From: Chara braunii
Lineage: Eukaryota > Streptophyta > Charophyceae > Charales > Characeae
DNA: 52,569 bases
NCBI GenBank assembly: GCA_003427395.1
Contig: BFEA01000215.1
Coordinates: 137,684-190,252 of the forward strand
Reading direction: 5' to 3'
Shown: piece by piece, positions 31,441 through 39,372 of the stretch
Layout of the letters: each line of letters opens with the position of its first letter
Position numbering within the stretch: position 1 is the first letter of the stretch
Notes under the pieces: generated by a model
Told to the model about the DNA's origin: nothing
Database searches by the model: none
The model's input: only the letters and a program-made list of their open reading frames with translations
Translations under genes and position numbers: made by a program

Positions 31441-31709
31441 GTTATCGCCGCCACCGTCGTCGTAATTGTTGTTGTTCTTGGTGCTATTATTGTTGCCATT
31501 GTTGTTGTTGTTGTTATCACCATTGTTGTCGTTGACAGTGTCATCCTTCTGACCCTCCTCACCCTTTACCCCCAGTCCTTAATCACCATCGTTGTTCTCG
31601 TTACTGTTGTTGTTGTTGTTGACGTCGTTGTCGTCGTCGTTGTTGTTGACGTCGTTGTCGTTGTTGTTGTTGTTGCTGTTGTTGTCATTGTCGTTGTCAT
31701 CGTCGCCGT

Positions 31710-31743
<34 letters not shown>

Positions 31744-31915
31744 ATCCTTTTTCACGCCCGGGTGAGCCAGTTCACTCAATCGCTGTTCGCCATCGTTATT
31801 GTTGTTGTCGCCGTTGTTATTGTCGTTGTTGTCGTTGTTGTTGTTGTTGTTGTTGTTGTGGTTGTTGTCGTTGTCCTTGTTGTTGTCCTTGTTGTTGTCG
31901 TTGTTGTTGTCACCC
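31440..31915. repeat. (GTT/GTC)n trinucleotide region
   Basis: Long runs of GTT and GTC triplets with short interruptions (about 31560-31610 and 31745-31795). The plus frame is Val-rich and the minus frame is Asn/Asp-rich. The minus frame stays open from 32382 to 31579 and leaves the repeat into a non-repetitive acidic part, which could be a decayed exon. Confidence 0.9.
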
Positions 31916-32382
31916 ATCTCACCCTTCTCGTCACCCATCCCACCCTTCCCGTCCATCTCACCCATTCTTTGCCTATCGTCGTCACCCATCTCACCCTTCT
32001 CGTCAATCTCACCCCTTCCTTGCCTTTCATCTACCACAACCACCACCTCTGCCATACACCCCTGCCCCACCTCCATTATTGTTATTGTTGATATTGTCGT
32101 TGTTACTATTGATGTATTTGTTTCTGCTTTCGTCGTTGCCGCCGTCGCTGCTGGTGCCGCCAATTCCACCGATGCCAATAGCCCCCACTCCCCTTCCCAC
32201 TCACCTGCGTCATCATCGTCGACTACACTCTTATCATCAACCTCCCACTCACCTGCGTCATAAGTGGCATAATCCCTCTTTCCATTGCGTGCGGCACCCT
32301 CATCCTCTACCGGATAAGAGAGTGCCATCAGGTTAACCCACCTCTCTTCTGCCCCCCCCTCATGATTGTTGCTCTCACGCAC
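31910..32382 (-). other. Minus-strand open frame entering the triplet repeat; possible exon, unsupported
   Basis: The first half of the frame (32382 to about 32100) is not low-complexity: it contains 'WVNLMALSYPVEDEG' and 'DYATYDAGEWEVDDKSVVDD'. The stretch 31910-32030 is a 'cacccatctcacccttctcgt' tandem repeat, encoding Gly/Met/Asp repeats. I recognise no family. It could be the acidic C-terminus of a host or mobile-element protein, or chance. Confidence 0.2.
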
Positions 32383-32707
32383 AACAACATCACAGCTCGT
32401 CTCACTTCAGGAATCTCAACTCTCACACACAGCGTAGAGGTTTGTAAAGTAGCGGAGCACGTCGAAATCATTATCTTGCTCACCTTCAGTATCCTCTGCA
32501 AAAAGAGGCCGTCTTCATTACGGAAGAGCATATCCTCTGCTAGAAGTGTTCCACGTTGTAGCTCCCCCTCCATCTCCATCCCACACCCAGATTGTTGCGC
32601 CACCTATTGCTATTCGTCGTTGTATTTCACCGTTGGCGCTACCCCTGCCCGCGCGATATGGACGCACACGACACCTACAGTGGATGCCACGTGGCAATCA
32701 AAGAGCC
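32383..32707. other. Left flank of the LTR retrotransposon, no gene recognised
   Basis: Unique DNA with a minus-strand frame at 32603-32328 without recognisable features. It ends at the ACGC target duplication. Confidence 0.4.
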
Positions 32708-32711
32708 ACGC
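32708..32711. repeat. Target site duplication, left (ACGC)
   Basis: ACGC immediately precedes TGTGAC at 32712 and recurs directly after GTCACA at 50134-50137. Four bases is short but within the 4-6 bp range of LTR elements. Confidence 0.7.
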
Positions 32712-33411
32712 TGTGACTAACCAATTTTTGTTCCGCACGATCAGGATCGAAGGGAAATTGCATCGGTGTCCTCGCTTCTTCGTCTTTTTGCGTCGCTTTT
32801 TTTCTGAATGGCTGGGTTCAGGGCCGGGCAAGTCCCGAGATGGCCGATTGAGTGTCTGTCGCGCCGACAAAGGCACGATTAATGATGTTTGACGTCGCTT
32901 CTTTCCTGTTCTGTTGTCGGGTTTTAGGTGCGGAGGTCGCGCGGGAAGTTTTGCTTCTTTTTTTATTTCTTTTTCGAATTTTGTCGAACCCCGATGGCTC
33001 TCGAAATTTCGGACTTTCTTTTCGGAATTTACACTATATTACAAGTTCCTTTTGCAATAAGTTTAGGAATTTCAGAATTCGGGATTTCTTTTGCCGCACG
33101 TTGTTTTTCTTGCGCGCTTCTTTTTGCGGCTGCAGCGGAGCTCTGATTAGTCGNCGCCCTTAATCTTGCGTATAACCGTAATTTTGGGCAGGGCGCCCTT
33201 GTAACTGTATCTTTCTTCTTGAGCTTCGTCTTTCCCGCCCTCCCCCTTCCTTGCTGTGTCTATCTGGCCCGCGGGCTGCATGATCAGGTCGATGTGTGGA
33301 GAGTGGCTACGTCCCCCACACCGGGGTCTAGCCACGCAGAACGTAGGCAATCCCTCCCCTTCCTCTTCCTAAGTCCTTGCAATTCCGTGTTCTTCGCGCA
33401 TGCATGCACGC

Positions 33412-33418
33412 TATAAAT
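33412..33418 (+). promoter_or_regulatory. Probable TATA box of the 5' LTR
   Basis: TATAAAT within 'gcatgcatgcacgctataaatt'. It is conserved at the equivalent place in the 3' LTR (48552-48558) and is the best core-promoter candidate in the LTR. Transcription would start about 30 bases downstream, leaving a long R-U5. Confidence 0.55.
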
Positions 33419-34190
33419 TCTGGCTGCGCGATTAGATACCTCTCTTAACCAGTTGTTGGAAGCTCGGGGTAGTGCGATCAATGAGGGTTGGCTCACGAGC
33501 GAAGTAAGAGGTGAGTTGAAGTGGGAGTCGGGCGACCCGACGAGCTGGTGCCGAATGCACGGGGTTGACGTGTGGGGCTACGACGGACTGTAGCGCGCGG
33601 GCGAACCTGACGGGTGCAGGAGGACTAAGCGGGGTGATGACTTCGTGGGTTGGTGCGTGACGACAGACTGTCCGCATCGGAGAGAGAAAAAAAGGAAGCA
33701 AGAGCTAAGGTTGATGGGCGTGAATTTGCAATTTTCTTTGCCTTCTCCTTTAGTTTTGTATACAAGTTTTGATTTCGGCTTGAGCGATTCGCTCTCATTT
33801 CGCTTCGGCATCTTTGTTTCAATACTGGTCCTTGTATGATGTTTCATTCTGTCTCGTTCCTCCCTCTTTTGTGTGTCTGGGATGAACTTAGCTCGGATGG
33901 AACGATGTCAGATGTGTGATGATACCTTGCATGCTCGGAAATGATTGTTGAGTGATTAGATGACTGGGTAGTATCCAAGACACGTGACAATTTTGCATGA
34001 GGGAGTACACTCTCACTTTGGCAGCCAATAGGCCCGGGTGCGAGCGAACACCTCGTATGGATACGCGTAAGCGCGATCTGAATCGCGCGGCCTACATGTG
34101 TCCACGCGCGGCGAGTCGCGATCGTTGGCGGACCTGGCACCTCCGGTATCAGGATAGGCGAGGAATTTTCCACTATGCCGCAATGACAAG

Positions 34191-34604
34191 ATGATGTACA
34201 CATGGGACTCAGGGTACTTCGAGCCCTGGAAAGAAAAAGAGTATCGTAGGCGGAGATACCCGGAATTTCCCTGCCTAACCGAGAACCGATTGTGCCCTAG
34301 GGAGTTCCACTGTGCCGTAACCAATGATCCAAGGTGCCTAGATTACCCAACTACGTATAACATGCAATACTTCATATCCCCCGGCTTTGTCGTTATCGCT
34401 ACCAATTTCCCTCCCTTCCGTCTCCTCCTCCCGTGCCACCAATTCACGGTGGTACCGTGGAATTCCATCGCCCCGTATTGGCCTCGCACGCCGTGCAGAA
34501 ACTGCAGACGACACGGACACCGCCGAACCCCTGAAACTTCGGAACCCAACCATAACAAGCGCCGACAGACACCACATGTCTGCACCCGAAGGTCCGACTC
34601 ATAA
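34191..34604 (+). CDS. Open frame inside the 5' LTR, Cys/His-containing, unknown function
   Basis: It encodes about 137 residues starting MMYTWDSGYFEPWKEKEY, with 'ENRLCPREFHC' and 'TPCRNCRRHGHRRTPE' near the end (C-x2-C-x3-H-x-H, knuckle-like). The equivalent frame of the 3' LTR (49407-49805) is also open and about 86 percent identical over the shared part. Differences between the copies are largely amino-acid-changing, as expected for neutral decay after insertion. Openness in both copies means the frame was open in the parent element. I recognise no family. Confidence 0.35.
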   Translation: MMYTWDSGYFEPWKEKEYRRRRYPEFPCLTENRLCPREFHCAVTNDPRCLDYPTTYNMQYFISPGFVVIATNFPPFRLLLPCHQFTVVPWNSIAPYWPRTPCRNCRRHGHRRTPETSEPNHNKRRQTPHVCTRRSDS

Positions 34605-34908
34605 AAATCACAACCATCACGGGCAGACCTCTCCCGAACCACCGCCACCAAAACAGACGGATCGGACGGCCCTTGATGCACCACGCATTCCATCTACCTT
34701 ATGCTGCACGATATCGACCGCCATTAGACCGTAAGTAACCCGTCCCTTAGCTCTATTGCATCTATGCCCCTGGACCCTTGCCACATGAGATCTCAGTTCT
34801 GACCTGGGACTTCACCCTCACTTTCCCCAAAAATCCTTGGCACACCCCCTTTTCGCACTTCCAGGCCCACATCCCACTTCGATCAGGAAGTCGCGTCGGG
34901 CGTGAGGT

Positions 34909-34921
34909 TGGTATCGGAGCC
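34909..34921 (+). promoter_or_regulatory. Primer binding site, tRNA-iMet type
   Basis: TGGTATCGGAGCC differs by one base from TGGTATCAGAGCC, the complement of the 3' end of initiator tRNA-Met used by many plant LTR retrotransposons. It lies directly at the end of the 5' LTR, as required for minus-strand priming. Confidence 0.85.
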
Positions 34922-35142
34922 GGACACGTGGCTAGGTTCTAGGACTCATAGCTGGGCGATCTGGCTAACAGGGAAGGACCTCGACCCCGGAACGCACATC
35001 GACGCGATCCCATCGTTACCAGAAGCCGGTCTGCGGCTCGACGGGCGGTCAACATGACGCTAATCAACAGAACCCGAATCCCCAACAGAACCTTAACCAA
35101 CCAATAAATCCTAATCAACCCGCACCACGAGCACGGGCTCCC
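34922..35142 (+). other. Retrotransposon leader
   Basis: Untranslated leader or N-terminal gag extension. The gag frame is open back from 35143 through a Gln/Asn/Pro-rich stretch ('NPNQPAPRARAP'), so gag may start upstream of the ATG at 35143. Confidence 0.5.
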
Positions 35143-36210
35143 ATGACGCTACCCGATCTCTATCTATTCGATCATGCACATCACCTTGTTGGAGCATGGT
35201 TAGCCACGCTCCGGGCTCAGCAGTATGATGATAACGAGGCACAGGTGGACATTCCCGCTCGATTGGGGAGAGACACCCATCATTGGTTCAACACCTATAT
35301 ATGGGTAGATCTCCGGACATTCGAGCGAGATTTCCTAAACCGATTTAATTATATTCACCCAGAACAAGTCCTTTTTATGATTAAAGATCGAGTCCAAAAA
35401 CCCCTTGAGTCTGTCACCGAGTATCGAAACCGATTCTACAGGATGTTCGTGAAAACGGAACGAGGTGAACATGTACTAGGTAGAGATTTGTTCATCGACA
35501 GACTTCGCAACTGAACGATGAGAGTGAAACTGTGAAAACAGTTCTCCCCCATCAATCACACGTTGCAACAGATCATGGCAGCCACAGAAGAAATGGAACG
35601 AAAGTTCGCCGCAAGTTTCCTAAAACGGGAAGACTATCCTAGGAAACGAGACTCATCCGAACTAGCGATAGCTAAAGCTGAGTTGGCCGCACTTCAGAAC
35701 AAATGTGAAAATATGGGGTTTGTGTCGGACCCTTTCACCTATCTGGAACAGATTAGTCCCAAACGACCGGTCCCGAGTGTGATTACAAGCATGCCCGTTC
35801 CTGTAATAACAGCACCCTCGCCTCCGATCGAAAGTGCCCCACGACCGAATGAGTTTTCTGCCCTATTGGAAGTAACCAAGACACTGGTTACTTTGATTCA
35901 AGAATGCAAAAAGGAACAGTGGGAACATAATGCTCGAATAGAGACGATGATGAGGTCGATGCGACCAATAATGGTGTGTGGCGCGCCGCTTCAACACGGA
36001 CTGGCTTCGGCACCACCTCCTGCAGGGGTCCTTGCCAATCTGATCGTTTGTTACACGTGTCACCAACCAGGGCATATAGCCCGAGATTGCCCTCATCGAC
36101 TCCCACAGCCACGAGTCGGGGCTGCACCTGTAGCAGCAACACCGATCGCTAATGGGTCGGGACGAGTAGGGGCGCTGATGGAAGAAATGAAGGAGGCGGA
36201 AGCACATTAG
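35143..36210 (+). pseudogene. gag: gag polyprotein gene with two in-frame TGA stops
   Basis: The first part (35143-35514) contains the capsid-like Retrotrans_gag core: 'WLATLRAQQYDD', 'HHWFNTYIWVDLRTFERDFL', 'ESVTEYRNRFYRMF'. TGA stops follow at 35512 and about 35533, and the same frame resumes from 35563. It ends with a CCHC zinc knuckle CYTCHQPGHIARDC at 36049-36090, which binds the element's RNA. The stops sit where CGA (Arg) is plausible, consistent with C-to-T decay at CpG. Gag forms the virus-like particle; this copy cannot make it. The organellar insert begins shortly downstream. Confidence 0.88.
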
Positions 36211-36311
36211 CTACGATGTAGGAAGGTGTTAAACTAATCCCGTTGGATCAGTACGTAACACTCGGATGCTTGTTTTGTTGTGGCGGCTGCGTTGACTCTT
36301 TTGGGTGAGTT
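36211..36311 (+). other. Junction region between retroelement and organellar insert
   Basis: The exact boundary is not resolved. A frame reading 'EGVKLIPLDQYVTLGC' at about 36220-36275 may still be retroelement. GTTGGA occurs here (36242-36247) and also at the right junction (40838-40843). Confidence 0.4.
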
Positions 36312-36385
36312 GCATTCTTAGCTCAGCTGGATAGAGCAACAACCTTCCAAGTTGAAGGTCACAGGTTCAAATCCTGTAGGATGAT
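36312..36385 (+). pseudogene. trnG-UCC: Mitochondrial-type tRNA-Gly(UCC), organellar copy
   Basis: The cloverleaf can be drawn: acceptor 'gcattct' with 'aggatga' (first pair mismatched), D-arm 'gctcagctggatagagc', anticodon loop CTTCCAA giving UCC, and T-arm 'acaggttcaaatcctgt'. As part of an organellar fragment in nuclear DNA it is unlikely to be used, although the fold is nearly intact. Confidence 0.7.
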
Positions 36386-36394
36386 GAATTCTTC

Positions 36395-36444
36395 GGGAGA
36401 GTGGCCGAGTGGTTAAAAGCGACAGACTATAAATCTGTTGAAGT
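36395..36444 (+). pseudogene. trnY: Truncated mitochondrial tRNA-Tyr
   Basis: 'gggagagtggccgagtggtt' through 'gacagactataaatctgttg' matches the 5' half of plant mitochondrial trnY. The anticodon reads ATA where GTA is expected. After 'ttgaagt' the sequence departs into 'atgcggtgacaacc', and the 3' half with the T-arm is absent. Confidence 0.7.
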
Positions 36445-37437
36445 ATGCGGTGACAACCTTACGGCTCGAAGAGCAGACGCTTCGCGTCTGAATCCCACGA
36501 AGGCGCGTAAGAATTTGACTGTCTTTGCGGATACCGCTAAATACATCAAAAGACTTCAAACCCAAGGTTTATCACTTGTAGTTTGGGAACGCAGTGGACT
36601 ATAAATATCTATCTTATCTTTATTCTAATCATTTCAAAAATGAATGAAATGATTAGAATAGAAATAAGTTAGATATTCTTTCACAAATTGAGCAATGTAT
36701 ATATGTTTTTTTTGAATTAGTAAAGCTATTCTAAAAAAGAATATATATTGATTGGTTCTGTTTAGAATCAATCAATATGCATAAATCAGTTCATACAAAA
36801 AAAAAAAAAATGTATCAAAAAAGAGACATTCATTAAAAGAATATAAAATATATAACACATATATACCATATATACAATATATACAATATATCTATATACA
36901 GTATCTACAATCATTCTCTATAATAATTTTATAATATAATCATTATATTAATATAATTACAATAATCACAATATGATTATAATTATCTACTTATTCTAAC
37001 AATAAGAATATATGAATTCATAGATATATCTATGAATTCATATATTCTAAACTGAATTTATACAGATTNAAATACATTCAAAGATTTATGAGAATATAGA
37101 AAATTTGAGAATTTAAAACTAAAAAAATATATATAATAATCATATATACTAACAATCATATATACTAATAATTATATATACTTTTTATAGGATTTTTATT
37201 TGATAGATTAAAATACATTCAATTCCTAAATGTATTTTAATCTATTAAATAAAAATCGAGTGGATTGTAATAATAATATTTTTTTATTCTATTAGATAAA
37301 TACGAAATTCTTTCTATTATTATATTGTTATGAGATTTTTTTTTTTTTTAAGTAAGAAAGCAAATTTTTTAATTTAAATTTTTTGAAAATTTTGATTTTG
37401 AAATTTGATTTCAAAAAACTTATCTATGTTTTCTTTT
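36445..37437. other. Unassigned organellar spacer DNA, AT-rich from about 36600
   Basis: 36470-36500 contains the GC-rich mini-palindrome 'agacgcttcgcgtct'. A short plus frame ends 'KYIKRLQTQGLSLVVW' without a recognised family. 36600-37400 is extremely AT-rich with many short palindromes such as 'gaattcatagatatatctatgaattc', typical of organellar spacers. It contains an N at 37069. Confidence 0.55.
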
Positions 37438-37703
37438 CGAAGTCGCGTCGTGCCATCATCAGGAAATTTCGGAGAAATGGTAAAATATGGGTGAGATTTT
37501 TTTCAGATATTCCTATTACCAGCAAACCTACAGAAGTAAGGATGGGAAAAGGAAAAGGAAACCCTACAGGTTGGATTGCTCATGTTTCCTAATGACAAAT
37601 TATTTTTGAAATGGATGGTGTTAGTTTGTCAAATGCTCAAGCAGCTGCTACTTTAGCTTCACATAAATTGTGTTTGTCCACCAAGTTTGTTCAATGGTCG
37701 TAA
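37438..37703 (+). pseudogene. rpl16: Mitochondrial rpl16 3' part with adjacent stop codons
   Basis: It reads [19 protein letters not shown], '[20 protein letters not shown]', 'WIAHVS', then TAA TGA at 37590-37595, then 'QIIFEMDGVSLSNAQAAATL', 'ASHKLCLSTKFVQWS' and a TAA stop at 37701-37703. This is mitochondrial ribosomal protein L16, recognised by the [11 protein letters not shown] core and the LST.FVQWS end. The two stops replace the Lys-Gly normally following 'VS'. The N-terminal half is missing. The downstream half remains perfectly in frame, so the stops are simple substitutions. Confidence 0.88.
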
Positions 37704-37727
37704 TTAGTTCAGAGTCAATCAATGCAG

Positions 37728-37856
37728 AACACAAAAGACTCTTCTATAGTTTTGGGGCCAATAAGTGTATGATATACACCTCCAAATCCTAAAACAGCAG
37801 AAGAAATTAAATGCAAGACCCCAGAGACAAAATAAGGGAATGTATCTCCGCCAACG
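37728..37856 (-). pseudogene. psbC: Plastid psbC (CP43) internal fragment
   Basis: The minus strand reads [20 protein letters not shown], '[18 protein letters not shown]', a stretch unique to the photosystem II core antenna protein CP43. The usual 'GGE(V/I)(V/I)DTF' is shortened to 'GGDTF', and the frame ends soon after EESF. It is truncated on both sides and joined directly to mitochondrial rpl16 on its right (in gene orientation). Confidence 0.88.
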
Positions 37857-38193
37857 CAGTCTGTGTTTTACATATGATTTTCTTTGTTAACAGGAGAATC
37901 ATACTGATCATGTAAAACAAAGACCCTTAATACAGACGATCCTAAGTGCAACGAAGTTGCCTCTACCAAGAAAATTCGGGAACGCCTTCAACTTTTTTGT
38001 ATGTGTGCAGGCACGAAGTGTGGCGTCAGAGTTTCCTTTGGCATATATATAGAGAGAGAAGGAGCATAATTGAAATTGATGTATGATATTTTTTTTGTTG
38101 CTATTTCACTTTACTGCTTTTTTTTTTGCCCCTCATGAATATAATATAGAATAGGGTATGGGGGGCTTTATCTTAATAGAAAAGAGTTAACCT
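37857..38193. other. Unassigned organellar-like stretch
   Basis: A minus-strand frame at about 37870-38000 reads 'LHTYKKVEGVPEFSW', 'VLRVFVLHDQYDSP'. It resembles an organellar protein but I cannot name it. AT-rich spacer follows to the trnN gene. Confidence 0.4.
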
Positions 38194-38265
38194 TCCTCAG
38201 TAGCTCAGCGGTAGAGCGGTCGGCTGTTAACCGATTGGTCGTAGGTTCAAACCCTACCTGGGGAA
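38194..38265 (+). tRNA. trnN-GUU: Plastid-type tRNA-Asn(GUU)
   Basis: 'tcctcagtagctcagcggta', 'gagcggtcggctgttaaccg', 'gtaggttcaaaccctacctg' match plastid trnN-GUU. The acceptor stem (tcctcag/ctgggga), D-arm, anticodon stem with GTT and T-arm all pair. The structure is intact but lies in an organellar insert, so nuclear expression is doubtful. The end coordinates may be off by one. Confidence 0.88.
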
Positions 38266-38366
38266 CTCGCTATTGATGATTTAATTGTGTGGAATCCAAA
38301 TGAAAATGAAAGTTATTCAATAAACTAAAAAGAGTACAACATCCTATACAGAGAATACTCGGAATC
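38266..38366. other. Organellar-like spacer between trnN and the maturase fragment
   Basis: No feature recognised; plastid or mitochondrial origin undecided. Confidence 0.4.
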
Positions 38367-38512
38367 ATGAATTACTACTCTTTCGTGGACAATCGATCAT
38401 CATTATGGTCGATAGTTCACTTAATGAAGGAATCTTGTGCATTGACCTTAGCGCTTAAATATCGCACTAAGTTCAAAAGAAGCATGCTGAAGAAATTTGG
38501 TCCACAGAAGCT
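38367..38512 (+). pseudogene. Group II intron maturase fragment (domain X)
   Basis: It reads NYYSFVDNRSSLWSIVHLMK then [20 protein letters not shown] and KKFG. This is the 'YYSF.DN...L..I...K.SCALTLA.K.+......KKFG' pattern of domain X, the RNA-binding region of organellar group II intron reverse transcriptase/maturase proteins. Only the C-terminal domain is present, without the RT core. The similarity is to mitochondrial intron ORFs, but the host intron is not identifiable. Confidence 0.7.
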
Positions 38513-38757
38513 CATACACCCCCTGGAGGAAGACTTGGACGTGGTCATAATGGCTTCTATGACACCCTAAATAATTCTCTTCAATTTCAATTAGCACTTG
38601 CATTAGTTTCTAAGCTTATGTTTTTACTATTCTAATATGTATTTACCTAAATAACGCTTTAAATCTTCATTAACCACTTTCTCCCATTTCGTGGCCTCTG
38701 GTGACACAACCGCCGCAAAGCGTTCATCTTTCCCATCCACCCCAGGGTGGGGTGGAA
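38513..38757. other. Unassigned segment in the organellar mosaic
   Basis: A minus-strand frame ending at about 38629 reads 'ERFAAVVSPEATKWEKVVNE', '[12 protein letters not shown]' and stop. It looks protein-like but is unassigned. The plus-strand sequence 38740-38757 contains the hairpin 'ccaccccagggtggggtgg'. Confidence 0.35.
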
Positions 38758-38860
38758 ACTGCAGTTATCTCTTTTTGTTGATCAACGATAATTACAACAT
38801 CTGGCAAATTTTTCATGTATTTCATTCCACCTAAATATTTTTGCAATTGATTTAATTTGT
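38758..38860 (-). pseudogene. rps2: Plastid rps2 fragment
   Basis: The minus strand reads [20 protein letters not shown] then [13 protein letters not shown]. This matches the 'L..L..YLGG.KYM..LPD(I/V)VIIVDQQ.E' segment of plastid ribosomal protein S2. It is truncated on both sides. Its right end abuts the cox2 fragment at about 38855-38860, with 'tttaat' possibly shared between the two sources. Confidence 0.85.
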
Positions 38861-38947
38861 GGTACCAATCATGCCTTTATGCCTATTGTAGTGGAAGTTG
38901 TCTCTTTCAATGATTATGTTTCTTGGGTGTCTAATAAATTAGACTAA
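38855..38947 (+). pseudogene. cox2: Mitochondrial cox2 3' end
   Basis: It reads [30 protein letters not shown], then stop TAA at 38945-38947, the exact C-terminus of cytochrome c oxidase subunit 2. It includes the ICG and H residues of the CuA-site region (C..EICG.NH...M), truncated just after the first CuA cysteine. The frame is intact for about 30 codons. Confidence 0.9.
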
Positions 38948-38966
38948 AAAACAAAGGAGCGAAGCA

Positions 38967-39103
38967 ATGAGTATGAGTTCTCAAAAGCATCCTTATCATT
39001 TAGTTGATCCAAGTCCATGGCCTATTTTTGGTTCACTGGGAGCTTTGGCAAGTACCATTGGTGGTGTTATGTACATGCATTCTTATACAGGAGGAACTGT
39101 TTG
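38967..39103 (+). pseudogene. cox3: Mitochondrial cox3 5' end
   Basis: It starts ATG and reads [45 protein letters not shown], the N-terminus of cytochrome c oxidase subunit 3. It is cut after about 45 codons and is followed by unrelated AT-rich DNA. It lies 19 bases after the cox2 stop, an arrangement likely inherited from the donor mitochondrial genome. Confidence 0.92.
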
Positions 39104-39269
39104 TAAGAAATCATTCTAACTAAAGATATAAATAAAGATATATATAGTGCCGGAAAAGTGAAAATAAGGCCTCAACCATACATATCGCTCTTCGTTTCTA
39201 GTGTACAGCTAGCAGGACTCGAACCCACAAGGCGCGAAGCGCCGTCACATCCTAAAAGTTATTGGTTTA
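39104..39269. other. Organellar mosaic, with a probable tRNA 3' half on the minus strand
   Basis: On the minus strand about 39205-39255 reads 'ttgtgggttcgagtcctgct', a T-arm and acceptor-like end preceded by the hairpin 'ggcgcttcgcgcc' where a variable arm would be. No 5' half is recognisable, so identity is left open. Confidence 0.4.
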
Positions 39270-39298
39270 TCATAGAGACGATTTCGGGCAAAAAAAAT

Positions 39299-39329
<31 letters not shown>

Positions 39330-39372
39330 TCTGAGTACATATTCACCGCGGCATGCTGATCCGCGATTTGTT
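39270..39372 (-). pseudogene. rrn18: Mitochondrial small-subunit rRNA (rrn18) 3' fragment
   Basis: The minus strand has 'atcgcggatcagcatgccgc', 'cttgtacacaccgcccgtca' and 'caccatgggaa......tttgcccgaa', the decoding-site region close to the 3' end of SSU rRNA. The CCATGGGAAT..TTTGCCCGAA continuation is the plant mitochondrial form. It is a fragment only. Confidence 0.88.

Larger units (their letters stand above)
32712..34908 (+). repeat. 5' LTR
   Basis: Begins TGTGAC and aligns with 47785-50133 almost throughout. In a stretch of about 260 bases around 33160-33420 I counted roughly six differences. In the LTR open frame (34191-34560) I counted about 26 in 370. Compared with the 3' LTR it lacks about 58 bases near its start and about 94 bases near 33895. 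It also lacks the terminal 'gcgtcaca', ending directly on the primer site. It contains an N at 33154. Confidence 0.9.

Noticed and set aside
31438-32091. Val-rich plus-strand protein of 217 codons
   Set aside because: A direct translation of (GTT)n/(GTC)n repeats.
33147-33350. Minus-strand frame nearly identical in both LTRs
   Set aside because: Identity reflects LTR duplication in general; the frame is short, in a region with few differences, and on the antisense strand without other support.
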